Notes under the pieces: model-generated
Databases searched by the model: none
Seen by the model: the letters and a program-made list of their open reading frames with translations, nothing else
Told to the model about the DNA's origin: nothing
Shown: in pieces, positions 25,563 to 34,283 of the stretch
How positions within the stretch are numbered: the stretch's first letter is position 1
Layout of the letters: every line of letters begins with the position of its first letter
Assembly: GCF_004366035.1 (NCBI RefSeq)
Contig: NZ_SOEE01000005.1
Coordinates: 62,001 to 126,000 of the forward strand
Reading direction: 5' to 3'
Length of the DNA stretch: 64,000 nt
Origin: Cytobacillus oceanisediminis
GTDB taxonomy: Bacteria; Bacillota; Bacilli; Bacillales; Cytobacillaceae
Position numbers and translations under genes: made by a program

Positions 25563-26774
25563 TTAAGAAAATTTGATAATACTTTCATGCTCCCGCAAAA
25601 AAAGTGAAACAGCACCCAGGACTCCCGCATTATCACCTAATCTTGAAGTCTTCAATTCCACTGAACTGGGAAGATAGTGATTTACGATCCTGTCCAATTT
25701 AGGCAAAATGTAATCAGATGATTTTAGAACACCACCTCCTAAAATAATGACTTCAGGATTCAATAAGCTCGCGGCATTAATGATTCCATAGGCCAGATGT
25801 TCAATGGCTTCTTCAATGACCGCAATGGCTATTGTGTCGCCTTTTTTCGCAAGGGCAAATGCCATTTCCCCCGGCAGTTCTCCCTTTATTGCCTGAGAGT
25901 AGGCAGGGTGGTCCGGATCCTGCTGAATGGCTTCCGTCAGTTTTTTTCCGATTGATTTTCCGCCAGCGACGCTTTCCAAATAGCCGTAGCGGTGAAAGAT
26001 TGGCTTAAAGTCTTTTTTCATATCTGTTTTATCCGTCACCATATAGCCCATCTCGCCAGCAGCATTTGAATACCCGCGGTACAGCTGATTATTGATAATA
26101 ATCCCGCTTCCAATGCCTGTTCCGACCGCCATAAACAGAACATTCTGTTTATTTTTTGCGTTTCCGAGCCATTGCTCCCCCAGTGCTCCAACATTCACAT
26201 CATTGTCCACATGAACCGGGAAAGAGAAGTATTTGCTTGCCTCCGCTAAGAACGGGTATCGAATCCAGTTGAGGCTTGGTGCTTCCAACACGACTCCGCT
26301 GGATGTTTGTGTAATCCCCGGTACCCCTGCTCCCATTCCCAGTACCTGATCCAATGGGATTTGGCATTCATCAAGCATAATATGGACTTCTTTGGCGATT
26401 TGTTTTAAAAGCCCTGATTCTAAAAATTGACAGGTTGAAAAACTGCTGGAATGGACGATGTTGCCCCCGAGATCGCTAACGACTGTCTTTACTTTGGTGC
26501 CGCCGATATCTGTTCCGATTACATAAGCCGCTTTTTCGTTAAAATAAAGATGTATCGGTCTCCTTCCGCCTTGTGAAGAAGATTCTCCTATTCCCTTTTC
26601 ATACACCCACTTTTCCCCTATCAATTCATCTACCAGCAAAGAAACAGTCGGCTTGCTTATGGAAATCTTCGCAGCAATCTCGGCCCTTGAAGTCGGTGAA
26701 TTTTCCTGAATCCATTGAAGTACTCTCTTTTTATTGATTGATTTCATTTGCATAGGTGTCCCATTAAAATTCAT
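25563..26774 (-). CDS. ROK-family transcriptional repressor
   Basis: About 403 residues. An N-terminal winged helix (INKKRVLQWIQENSPTSRAEIAAKISISKPTVSLLVDEL) precedes the ROK sugar-kinase-like domain (VIGTDIGGTKVKTVVSDLGG, VDNDVNVGALGEQWLG, GTGIGSGIIINNQLYRG). The usual ROK zinc motif with its Cys cluster and GH is absent: the region reads GEMGYMVTDKTDMKKDF. It may therefore sense its ligand without zinc. A TTAGTAA-ATA-TTACTAA palindrome lies in its own promoter and a similar one before the PIG-L gene. Start is ATG 26774 or GTG 26777; the ribosome site is weak. Confidence 0.9.
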   Translation of the reverse strand: MNFNGTPMQMKSINKKRVLQWIQENSPTSRAEIAAKISISKPTVSLLVDELIGEKWVYEKGIGESSSQGGRRPIHLYFNEKAAYVIGTDIGGTKVKTVVSDLGGNIVHSSSFSTCQFLESGLLKQIAKEVHIMLDECQIPLDQVLGMGAGVPGITQTSSGVVLEAPSLNWIRYPFLAEASKYFSFPVHVDNDVNVGALGEQWLGNAKNKQNVLFMAVGTGIGSGIIINNQLYRGYSNAAGEMGYMVTDKTDMKKDFKPIFHRYGYLESVAGGKSIGKKLTEAIQQDPDHPAYSQAIKGELPGEMAFALAKKGDTIAIAVIEEAIEHLAYGIINAASLLNPEVIILGGGVLKSSDYILPKLDRIVNHYLPSSVELKTSRLGDNAGVLGAVSLFLREHESIIKFS

Positions 26775-26799
26775 CACATCACGGCCTTAATTGATTTGG

Positions 26800-26816
26800 T
26801 TAGTAAATATTACTAA
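26800..26816. promoter_or_regulatory. ROK repressor operator (TTAGTAA-N3-TTACTAA)
   Basis: A perfect 7-3-7 palindrome, TTAGTAAATATTACTAA, 23-40 bases upstream of the ROK/ABC/lyase operon start. Position and symmetry suit autorepression. Confidence 0.75.
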
Positions 26817-26991
26817 TTAACCTCAATATAACCTACCTGGTAATCGTTTACAACCCATTATTTTTAATTTTATGATAATTGTGATTGTTTCTATGACTAA
26901 AGGAGGATTTTAATATAATTAATTTTTAGAATATTGAATTATTAACAGATTTCCCCTATTATGAGTTTTATTAGGCGGGTAGTAGCTGGTA

Positions 26992-27014
26992 GTTAGTTAG
27001 GATGTTTAACTAAC
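26992..27014. promoter_or_regulatory. Second ROK-like operator (GTTAGTTA-N7-TAACTAAC)
   Basis: A perfect 8-7-8 palindrome, 72 bp upstream of the PIG-L start codon. It shares GTTAGT/ACTAAC half-sites with the site at 26800, which joins the divergent operon and the PIG-L gene in one regulon. Confidence 0.68.
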
Positions 27015-27085
27015 CTGCTTTAGACCTATGATGAAAGGAGTGTAAGAGGAGCGTTGTTAAACCATTTTGAAAGGGGTTACACAAA

Positions 27086-29593
27086 TTGAAAAAAATCTTT
27101 GTTTATTTTTTGTCCTTAGCGTTAATTCTCTCCCTGCTGCCTCTCAGCGGAAGTGCCCAGTCAGAAGAGCATGACCCCGACCTATGGAGTGCAGTGAAAC
27201 CGCTGGACACTACAGTCAGCTTTTTGAATACAGGGGCACATCCTGACGATGAGCGCAGTGACTTTCTTGCTTACCTATCAAGAGGACTTGGTGTTAAAAC
27301 CTCAAGCCTGATTGCCAACCGCGGCGAGGGCGGCCAGAATGAAATCGGGCAGGAGCTCGGGAACGGCCTTGGAATTATCCGCTCCCGCGAAATGATTGAA
27401 GCAGCGAAAATCACCGGTGTTAAAGCCTACCATTTAAGTGAAACAACCTCTGATACCATCTATGATTTCGGCTTTTCCAAAACAAAGGATGAAACTTTAA
27501 GCCACTGGGGCAAGGACCTTACTTATGAAAGATTAATTCGTTTCATTCGTACTTACCAGCCGGATATTGTCATGCCATCCTTCAGAGACTCGGATACCCA
27601 GCACGGACACCACCGCACAATGACCATTCTCAGCCAGGAAGCCTTCAAAGATGCAGCAGATCCTAACATTTTTCCTGAACAATTAAAAGAGGGATTATCC
27701 GTCTGGCAGACTAAAAAGTTCTATTTGCCGGCAGATAGTAAAGATACAGCAGATACATCGATTGAAATAGGCATGTTTGATCCTGTCTACGGCATGTCCT
27801 ATCCGCAAATCGGCGAGGAATCACGCTATATGCACAAAAGCCAGGGAATGGGCAATGACATCCCTGTTGCGCCAAGACAAACGCATCTGGAATTAGTGGA
27901 TAGTGCGGTTGAAACAAATGGCAGCCATGATCTTTTTGCCGGTATCCCATATGATTTTAACGAATGGGCTAAAACGCTCCCTAAGAAAGAAAAAGCATTG
28001 CAGGTGCACTTTACAAAATTCCAGAAAAGCCTGGATAGGATTATCTCCAGCTATCCTAGCCATAGCCAGGTATTCAGCAAAACGCAGCAAGCATTAAAAG
28101 AAGCAGACCGGTTAGTAAAGAAAACGGAGAAATCCAAGCTTGATTCCCAACTGAAATCTGATCTTCTTCATAAGCTTGAAGTGAAAAAAGAACAGCTGCT
28201 GAATGTAAGCCTGGTATCCTCCGACCTTGAGATTAATGCACAGGCGGAGACCAATATCCTGACAAAAGGGCAGAAAACGGCTGTTACTGTCACCTTAACG
28301 AATAATGGCAGTCAGAAGCTGAAGAAAGCTGACGTTGAACTGACCACTCCTGAGGGCTGGAAGGTTTCTAATAAGTCCAAGGCCGCTGACCTTGCACCGG
28401 GTAAAACGGCTAAAGTTACTTTTAAGATCCAAGTTCCAGCTGATGCAGCGTATTATCACGCATACGAAACCCCTGCCATACAGGCAAAGGTCAGCTATGA
28501 ATCTGCCGGTGCAAAGACAGTGACTGTCTCTGAACTGAATGGCACCATTGCCGTTCTGCCGGACGTTGGCCTTACCCTTTCCCCTGAAGATCTGGTTATT
28601 AATACCGCTGATGTTCAGGAAGAAGTGCCTGTCAATGTAAAAGTGAAAAATTACCGTGAAGGAGCTGCACAGGCTTCCGTATCCTTAAATGTTCCGGAAG
28701 GATGGTCAGTAAGCCCGAAAAACGCTGAAGTTAACTTCGGATCTTCATTGGAGGAAAAAGAGGTTACCTTTACACTGAGCCCGCCTGCGGATATTCAGGA
28801 AGGTGACTTTAAACTATCCGCCGAGGCAATCGTAAATGGAAAGACCTTTGATTCAACAGTTCAAGAAATTCAATATGACCATATCGGAACATTTTATTAC
28901 CTGTATCCAGCCAAGGTCAATGGGGTCGCCTTTGAATTGCTGGCACCAGAAGGCTTAAAGGTCGGCTACATTGAAAGCGGTTTTGATAAAGTGGCAGATT
29001 ACTTGTCCAATGCAGGACTTGATGTGACGAAGCTTACTGAGACCGATCTTGCTTCAGGAGACTTAAGCCAATACGATACAATCGTTGTTGGTATCCGTGC
29101 CTACCTGTCACGTGAAGACTTAACAGCAAATAATGAACGTTTAAAAGAATACGTCGCAAATGGCGGGCATATGGTGGTTCAGTACCATAAGCCGAACGAT
29201 GGCTGGGTGACGGAAGACACCGCGCCATACCCGCTGACTATCGGAAACCCATCCATCAGGTGGAGGGTAACAGATGAAAATGCACCTGTTACCGTTCTTC
29301 AGCCTGAATCGCCGCTCTTCAACTATCCAAATAATATTACAGAGGACGATTGGGCCAACTGGATTCAGGAAAGAGGATTATACTACCCAATGCAGTGGGA
29401 TGACCGCTTTGAAACCTTTGTGCGCATGGGGGATCCAAACGAGGAGCCATTTGATGGCGGAATTCTCATGGCCGACTACGGAGAAGGTACCTACCTTTAT
29501 ACCAACCTGGTATTCTATCGCCAGATTCAAGGCCAAGTTCCGGGAGGCTACCGCATTTTCACGAACTTGATCAGCTACGGGCAAAATGAATAA
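27086..29593 (+). CDS. Secreted PIG-L/LmbE deacetylase with NEW3 and GATase-like domains
   Basis: 835 residues, TTG start with AAAGGGG upstream, and a cleavable signal peptide ending near SGSAQS. Residues about 40-300 form a PIG-L N-deacetylase with zinc motif AHPDDE (H52, D54, D55) and the distal HGHH (173-176). Two NEW3/CARDB-like beta domains follow (about 385-490 and 500-600; VELTTPEGWKV and LNVPEGWSVSP). A class-I-GATase/ThuA-like C-terminal part ends it (YDTIVVGIRAYLSREDL, NGGHMVVQYHKP). PIG-L enzymes remove acetyl groups from amino sugars or amines. Its ROK-like operator ties it to the ABC importer, so it may process the substrate outside the cell before uptake. Confidence 0.9.
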   Translation: MKKIFVYFLSLALILSLLPLSGSAQSEEHDPDLWSAVKPLDTTVSFLNTGAHPDDERSDFLAYLSRGLGVKTSSLIANRGEGGQNEIGQELGNGLGIIRSREMIEAAKITGVKAYHLSETTSDTIYDFGFSKTKDETLSHWGKDLTYERLIRFIRTYQPDIVMPSFRDSDTQHGHHRTMTILSQEAFKDAADPNIFPEQLKEGLSVWQTKKFYLPADSKDTADTSIEIGMFDPVYGMSYPQIGEESRYMHKSQGMGNDIPVAPRQTHLELVDSAVETNGSHDLFAGIPYDFNEWAKTLPKKEKALQVHFTKFQKSLDRIISSYPSHSQVFSKTQQALKEADRLVKKTEKSKLDSQLKSDLLHKLEVKKEQLLNVSLVSSDLEINAQAETNILTKGQKTAVTVTLTNNGSQKLKKADVELTTPEGWKVSNKSKAADLAPGKTAKVTFKIQVPADAAYYHAYETPAIQAKVSYESAGAKTVTVSELNGTIAVLPDVGLTLSPEDLVINTADVQEEVPVNVKVKNYREGAAQASVSLNVPEGWSVSPKNAEVNFGSSLEEKEVTFTLSPPADIQEGDFKLSAEAIVNGKTFDSTVQEIQYDHIGTFYYLYPAKVNGVAFELLAPEGLKVGYIESGFDKVADYLSNAGLDVTKLTETDLASGDLSQYDTIVVGIRAYLSREDLTANNERLKEYVANGGHMVVQYHKPNDGWVTEDTAPYPLTIGNPSIRWRVTDENAPVTVLQPESPLFNYPNNITEDDWANWIQERGLYYPMQWDDRFETFVRMGDPNEEPFDGGILMADYGEGTYLYTNLVFYRQIQGQVPGGYRIFTNLISYGQNE

Positions 29594-29602
29594 CTTATAA
29601 GG

Positions 29603-29630
29603 GGCAGCTGCGTATGCGGCTGTCTTTTTT
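29603..29630 (+). terminator. Terminator of the PIG-L gene
   Basis: GGCAGCTGC-gtat-GCGGCTGTC with G-T wobbles, followed by TTTTTT. Confidence 0.85.
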
Positions 29631-29703
29631 AATGCCCATGTGATTCAACTCACATCATTTATTTTCCATGTATTGTAAGATATAACTGAGGAGAGGTGCC
29701 ATT

Positions 29704-29919
29704 ATGGAAAAGAACTGGTCTGCTTCCCTGGAGCATGGTGAGTATGTAAATAACATGGAGCTGCTGATCAATGATGCTATGCCAGCTGTCAGCCAGACGG
29801 CAAAGGGATACTATGTCAATATCGTCACACCGGCTATAATGGGAAATCCAGATGACTACTTAACAGATGTTTTAGTATTGCACTTCGGAAATAAAGTGGA
29901 TGCGGAGGGTATGGTCTGA
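29704..29919 (+). CDS. Small conserved protein, C-terminally shortened paralogue
   Basis: 71 residues, with ATG preceded by GAGGAGAGGTG. It aligns over its whole length with the 79-residue protein at 31264-31503 (MEKNW.SLEHG, LLINDAM.AVSQTAKGYYVNIVTPA). At the end a net 24-nt deletion removes eight codons, including the QCGCGG cysteine motif. The neighbouring gene that follows the intact copy is also absent here. I do not recognise a function; it looks like a decaying duplicate, still an open frame. Confidence 0.75.
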   Translation: MEKNWSASLEHGEYVNNMELLINDAMPAVSQTAKGYYVNIVTPAIMGNPDDYLTDVLVLHFGNKVDAEGMV

Positions 29920-29923
29920 GGGT

Positions 29924-29950
29924 GGGACATGGGACCTGTCCCCTCGTCCC
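29924..29950. repeat. GGGAC/GTCCC palindromic element
   Basis: GGGACATGGGACCTGTCCCC followed by TCGTCCC, alternating GGGAC and GTCCC blocks. The same kind of element is at 47528-47555, and in both places a TGCAAATAG array follows on the same strand. Confidence 0.7.
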
Positions 29951-29964
29951 TTCCATGAATGTGG

Positions 29965-30165
29965 ACTTTGCAAATTGAGTGTGAAAGCTGCAAATAGCAA
30001 GGGTCGTATTGCAAATAGCAGACTACTTTCTGCTAATAAAAATAGGAATTTGCATATAGCAGCCTACTTTCTGCTAATAAAATATTCGGGAAACAACCAT
30101 TGTCTAACACTTGCATATAGAGTTGGATAATATGCAAATAGAGCACAAAAACCTGCAAATAAACT
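29965..30165 (+). repeat. Phased repeat array A (TGCAAATAG, 20-21 bp period)
   Basis: Core copies start at 29969, 29989, 30010, 30031, 30051, 30072, 30112, 30133 and 30154. Spacings are 20, 21, 21, 20, 21, 40, 21, 21. Variants include TGCATATAG and TGCTAATAA. Spacers are not conserved. The stretch lies between the shortened small gene and the NERD gene, and holds no convincing gene. Confidence 0.85.
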
Positions 30166-30234
30166 CCAATATAAAAAAATAAATTAAGATTTACTATCGA
30201 AAATAACTTATTATCATAGAAAGGAGAGACATAC

Positions 30235-31200
30235 TTGATTATTAAAAGCCTGAAAGTCCCCGAAATTAACCTACAGCTTGAAGCGTTGTTAAGAAGAACG
30301 CCCGAACAGCATCCCGCGCGAGAAAAAATGACCTCAGATTTTAAAATGAGAAGCGCTGGCTTTAAGGGAGAAGAAAGATTATTTTATTACTTAAGCTTTC
30401 TAGATCCTAAAAAATATTGGATTTTTCATAACCTGCGGCTATCAAGCGGAACACACTTTTTCCAGATCGATGCATTGCTGATAACTACGAACTTCGCACT
30501 CATTTTAGAAGTGAAAAATTGGACTGGAACTTTGATTTTCGACCCTCATTTTCAGCAGCTCCTCCGCATTCACAATGACAAAGAGGAAGGGTTTCACGAC
30601 CCCATTTCACAAGCCCGACATCAGACGAATCAGTTTAGAACGTGGCTCGATTTTAATGGATTTCCCGGGATTCCTGTAGAATTCTTAGTTGTGATCAGCC
30701 ATCCTTCCACCATTATTAAAACCGATAAAGATCCACTGAGTATATCTAACAAAGTTCTACACTCCCATCATCTTTTATACAGAATTAATGAGATTGAAAA
30801 TAAGTACCCTCAAGAAAAAACTGACCCTAAAGAGATACGGAAGCTGTGCCGAACTTTGTTAAAAAAACATAATCCTTCACAATCCGAGGTTCTCGAGCAC
30901 TTCAATGTCTCAGCTGAGGAAGTTCTCACTGGTGTTAGCTGTCCTAAATGCACTTCCCTTCCGATGATTTTCCATTGGGGGAAATGGCACTGCCCAATGT
31001 GTTTGTTTTCCTCCCCCCTGGCACATGAAGATGCTATCCAAGACTACTTCCGGCTTATTAAGCCGTCAATTACCAACTGGGAATTTCGCTTATTCACCCA
31101 TATACCCTCCCCCTATACGGCTTCAAGATTACTCTCCAGGATGAACCTTTCGTTTAAAAGAAATAAAAGACACCGAATTTACGAAAAATCCCCTGAATAG
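30235..31200 (+). CDS. NERD-domain (nuclease-related) protein with zinc ribbon
   Basis: 321 residues, TTG start preceded by AAGGAGAG. The NERD domain is at about 38-150: GFKGEERLFYYLSFL, FQIDALLITTNFALILEVKNWTG with the D-E-K triad of restriction-endonuclease-like folds, then ARHQTNQFRTWL. A C-terminal four-Cys ribbon (CPKCTSLPMIFHWGKWHCPMC, about 240) suggests nucleic-acid contact. NERD proteins are thought to process DNA, but their biological role is poorly known. It sits between two copies of a small paralogue with no evident operon partner. Confidence 0.88.
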   Translation: MIIKSLKVPEINLQLEALLRRTPEQHPAREKMTSDFKMRSAGFKGEERLFYYLSFLDPKKYWIFHNLRLSSGTHFFQIDALLITTNFALILEVKNWTGTLIFDPHFQQLLRIHNDKEEGFHDPISQARHQTNQFRTWLDFNGFPGIPVEFLVVISHPSTIIKTDKDPLSISNKVLHSHHLLYRINEIENKYPQEKTDPKEIRKLCRTLLKKHNPSQSEVLEHFNVSAEEVLTGVSCPKCTSLPMIFHWGKWHCPMCLFSSPLAHEDAIQDYFRLIKPSITNWEFRLFTHIPSPYTASRLLSRMNLSFKRNKRHRIYEKSPE

Positions 31201-31263
31201 TGATTAACTGCACAAATATTTCTAATAAATTATTTTATAATCAGGCTGAATTGAGGTGCTAAT

Positions 31264-31503
31264 ATGGAAAAGAACTGGTCTATTTCACTTGAGCATGGTA
31301 ATTACGCTAGTGATTTGGAGCTTCTGATCAACGATGCGATGGCGGCAGTAAGCCAGACAGCTAAAGGATATTATGTCAATATAGTCACACCAGCTGAGTT
31401 AGGTAATCCCGATAACTATCTAACTGAAGCGCTGCTCATATACTTCGGAAATAAAGTAGACACTCAATTTATCGATCAATGCGGATGCGGGGGTATGTTT
31501 TGA
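31264..31503 (+). CDS. Small conserved protein with C-terminal CGCGG motif
   Basis: 79 residues, ATG preceded by TTGAGGTG. A compact alpha/beta-looking sequence ends in FIDQCGCGGMF, whose two Cys could bind a metal. It is the intact paralogue of 29704-29919. It is followed after four bases by the 91-residue gene, so the two are probably co-translated. Family function not recognised. Confidence 0.8.
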   Translation: MEKNWSISLEHGNYASDLELLINDAMAAVSQTAKGYYVNIVTPAELGNPDNYLTEALLIYFGNKVDTQFIDQCGCGGMF

Positions 31504-31507
31504 GGGT

Positions 31508-31783
31508 ATGGAAGAACATATGAGGGACCTGATGATTTTGTGTGATTATAAGAACAGGCATGTCATTTTGAATTATTATTATGAAGAGGAGCTTATTGAT
31601 CGGGATGGAATCAGCTTTAATGAGATTTACGTCCACGAGGGGACGATTTATTTTATCAAAAACAGAAAGCGGATCGTAACCATCAACTCGAAGAAGTATC
31701 GTAATATATTGATAGGCGAGGATTTTCAAAATTACTATATTATGCGGAGAGATAAGAATCGTCTTGATATCTATTTTCCTTAA
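31508..31783 (+). CDS. Hypothetical 91-residue protein
   Basis: A basic, Tyr-rich protein (ILNYYYEEELIDRDG, NSKKYRNILIGEDFQNYYIMRRDKNRLDIYF) with no membrane segment and no motif I recognise. ATG 31508 almost touches the previous stop; ATG 31520 (MRDLMILC) is an alternative start. It is likely coupled to the upstream CGCGG protein. A terminator follows within 10 bases. Confidence 0.65.
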   Translation: MEEHMRDLMILCDYKNRHVILNYYYEEELIDRDGISFNEIYVHEGTIYFIKNRKRIVTINSKKYRNILIGEDFQNYYIMRRDKNRLDIYFP

Positions 31784-31787
31784 ACAG

Positions 31788-31827
31788 AGCAGCGAAAGCG
31801 CTGGATACGCTTTTGCAGCTTTTTTTA
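31788..31827 (+). terminator. Terminator of the two-gene small-protein operon
   Basis: AGCAGCGAAAGCG and CGCTTTTGCAGCT form an imperfect stem followed by seven T residues. Confidence 0.8.
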
Positions 31828-31843
31828 TTTGGGAGGAATATAT

Positions 31844-32201
31844 CTATTTGCAGGAAGCCTGAATCTACTTGCGAGTTCCCAGTTCTTTTTGCAAAATCTA
31901 AGATTCTATTTGCAATTTGATAATCCTAGACTGATCCCCGATCTATTGCTGCTCGTCTATTTGCAGGTAGCAGCCTGGTATTTGCATTTTTCCAGTTCTA
32001 TTTGCAGAATACTCCGGTTTATTTTCAGAATCCCCGGTTCTATTTGCAAATCAACTAAACGAGCCGTTTCCCGTTCTTATGCAGTTCATCTATATGCAGA
32101 ATCCAACTAACTATTTGTAAATTACCTATTCTATTTGCAGAATTTCCAGCCCTATTTGCAGGGTTAAGAGTCTATTTGTATGTTTCCGTGCTCTTTTTGC
32201 A
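31844..32201 (-). repeat. Phased repeat array B (CTATTTGCA, 20-21 bp period)
   Basis: The longest array. CTATTTGCA-like cores start at 31844, 31865, 31885, 31906, 31957, 31978, 31998, 32019, 32040, 32090, 32111, 32131, 32152, 32172 and 32193. Within each run the steps are only 20 or 21. It fills the space between two convergent terminators and contains no credible gene. Confidence 0.9.
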
Positions 32202-32230
32202 GGGGTCACATTCTGAACCCGCGGCCACAT

Positions 32231-32260
32231 AAAAACAGACCCGCCAAACCGGCGGGTCCT
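32231..32260 (-). terminator. Terminator of the dCache chemoreceptor gene
   Basis: GACCCGCC-ggttt-GGCGGGTC followed on the minus strand by TGTTTTT. Confidence 0.9.
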
Positions 32261-32265
32261 TCTAT

Positions 32266-34263
32266 TTAATTCACTTTAAACTTCTTAATAGAATCCAGCA
32301 GCTCCTCCGCCATTCCCGAAAGCGAAGCAGCAGATGCCGCAATTTCTTCCATGGACGCGAGCTGCTCTTCTGTAGCAGCGGATACATCCTGGCTTTCGGC
32401 TGTGGTGACAGCGGCAATTTCTTCGATTGCGCTTACGAGTTCTACCACCTGGTCGGCACCTTCGGCCATGTCCTTGATGGATGAGGAAACTTCCGCGATC
32501 TGGCCCGAAACGGTGTCGGCAAATTGCTGGATGTGGCTGAAAGCATCTCCGGCATTGTTAACCAGGTCAATTCCTTTTTCCACTTCAGCTGTTCCTTTTT
32601 CCATTGAAGTGATGGCCTTGCTTGTGTCCGTTTGGATCGTTGATATCAGTTCGCGGATGCTTTCCGTCGATTTCGATGATTGTTCCGCCAGCTTGCGGAC
32701 TTCATCGGCTACAACGGCGAAGCCTCTTCCGTGCTCACCTGCCCTTGCTGCTTCTATCGCTGCGTTCAGTGCGAGCAGATTCGTCTGGTCTGCAATTTCA
32801 GAAATGACATTGACAATCTGGCCAATTTCCTCCGAACGCTTCCCTAGAGTATGGACAATTGAGCCTAGTTCAGAGACTGTTAGATTAATATTTTTCATCT
32901 GGTTTGTTGAAAGGTCGATCGCTTCATTTCCTTTTACAACCACTTCATTTGTTTCATTAGCTGTTTGGGCAACGACATTTGTGTTGAGCATGATTCTCTG
33001 AATGCGGCCGGACATCTCCTTTACGACAGAAGTGCTTTCTTTCACCTTTTCCGTCTGCTGCTCAGTAGCTGTCGCTACTTCCTGGATGGAGTTGGCCACC
33101 TGCTCTGTTGCCATGTTATTCTGTTCGGAGCTCGCCGTCAGCTGTTCCGATGACGAAGCAAGGTGAACCGCTTTTTCACCTACCTGGTTGATTAATTGCT
33201 GAAGCGAGGCGACCATCTTATTGAAGCTGATGCCCAGTTTGCTGATTTCATCGTTATTTTTAACATCAAATTTCTGGGTCAGGTCTCCCTGGCTGACTTT
33301 ATCTGTTGCGGTAATCAGCTGATTGAGCGGGCGTGTAATCGAACGGACAATAAAATATGAAATAAGTGCACCTATAAGTACGAAAATGGCTATGAATATA
33401 ATTGTCGATACTAGGATAGGCTCTACGGCTGATGTTACTTCTTCCAGATTCATTGTGCCAAGCACCTTCATCCCTGTCAGCCCATTGGTGGTAAAGTGCA
33501 TTTCTATCTTTTCGCCATCAAGAGTGTATTCTACCTGCCCTTTTTCCTTTTCCAGGACTTCCGGCAGCCAGCTTCCCTCTGCCTGTGCGCCTGGCTTCTC
33601 CTGCGGGTGAACTAAAAAGCTTCCCTCCGCACTTAAGATAGCGGGATATCCTTCCTTCCCAATCTTAATGTTATTGGATAGCTCACTTAGAGCAGAGAGA
33701 CTTAAATCAATCCCGATAACACCAGAGCTGTCACCGAGCTTTTGGGCTACTGTGATTAGGATATTTCCGCTTACAGCATCAACATATGGCTCTGTGATGA
33801 AGGCTTTTCCCTTTGCCTCCATGGCTCCCTGATACCAGGGGCGTGTGGTTGCATCAAAGTCAGCCGGCAAATCTGCACGCGGATAAATGACTAAATCGCC
33901 ATTTTCAGAGCCTGCATAAATGGCGACTGCCTCCGGATTCAGCTCTTTATATTGACTAAAGGCTTTATTCGTCTCCTCTAATTCTTCCGCAGTATAGAAA
34001 TCCTTCTTTATCCGTTTTGAAAAATAATTCGTATCTTCCATTTTTGTTTTAATAAAGTCCATGATAAATTGGTCAAGGATTTTTACATTGTCATCCGCAC
34101 TCATTTCAATCTGGCTTGTTATCTCATCTTGAGCCTTTTGATAGGAAATGTATCCAATTGAAGTGGATGGGATTAATAGAATAATAATAAATGAGAGCAA
34201 TAATTTCTTTCTAATCGTAAATGAAAACAGTGACCCTTTTTCTTTCTGTTTTTTCTTTTTCAT
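32266..34263 (-). CDS. Transmembrane methyl-accepting chemotaxis protein (dCache)
   Basis: 665 residues. A basic N-terminus and helix ([22 protein letters not shown]) lead to an extracellular double-Cache sensor (about 40-280, with [37 protein letters not shown] and GVIGIDLSL). The second helix, [22 protein letters not shown], is followed by HAMP (about 305-358) and the signalling domain with its hairpin tip [51 protein letters not shown]. The Cache domain has the WYxxA and FxDP-like regions known for small ligands such as amino or organic acids. ATG is preceded by AAAGGGG. Confidence 0.95.
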   Translation of the reverse strand: MKKKKQKEKGSLFSFTIRKKLLLSFIIILLIPSTSIGYISYQKAQDEITSQIEMSADDNVKILDQFIMDFIKTKMEDTNYFSKRIKKDFYTAEELEETNKAFSQYKELNPEAVAIYAGSENGDLVIYPRADLPADFDATTRPWYQGAMEAKGKAFITEPYVDAVSGNILITVAQKLGDSSGVIGIDLSLSALSELSNNIKIGKEGYPAILSAEGSFLVHPQEKPGAQAEGSWLPEVLEKEKGQVEYTLDGEKIEMHFTTNGLTGMKVLGTMNLEEVTSAVEPILVSTIIFIAIFVLIGALISYFIVRSITRPLNQLITATDKVSQGDLTQKFDVKNNDEISKLGISFNKMVASLQQLINQVGEKAVHLASSSEQLTASSEQNNMATEQVANSIQEVATATEQQTEKVKESTSVVKEMSGRIQRIMLNTNVVAQTANETNEVVVKGNEAIDLSTNQMKNINLTVSELGSIVHTLGKRSEEIGQIVNVISEIADQTNLLALNAAIEAARAGEHGRGFAVVADEVRKLAEQSSKSTESIRELISTIQTDTSKAITSMEKGTAEVEKGIDLVNNAGDAFSHIQQFADTVSGQIAEVSSSIKDMAEGADQVVELVSAIEEIAAVTTAESQDVSAATEEQLASMEEIAASAASLSGMAEELLDSIKKFKVN

Positions 34264-34283
34264 AATTGACCCCTTTAGAAAAC

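Noticed and set aside
29924-30165. CRISPR array
   Set aside because: Repeats are only about 9 bp, degenerate, with 11-12 bp spacers, and no cas genes are present.
31829-32110. Open frame of 93 codons across array B
   Set aside because: It lies wholly within the phased CTATTTGCA array, has no ribosome site, and the 20/21-bp alternation shifts the repeat through all frames. Not a protein-coding repeat.
32351-33001. 216-codon open frame antisense to the chemoreceptor gene
   Set aside because: Shadow frame opposite a well-conserved MCP signalling domain; Ser/Ala-rich translation without any motif.
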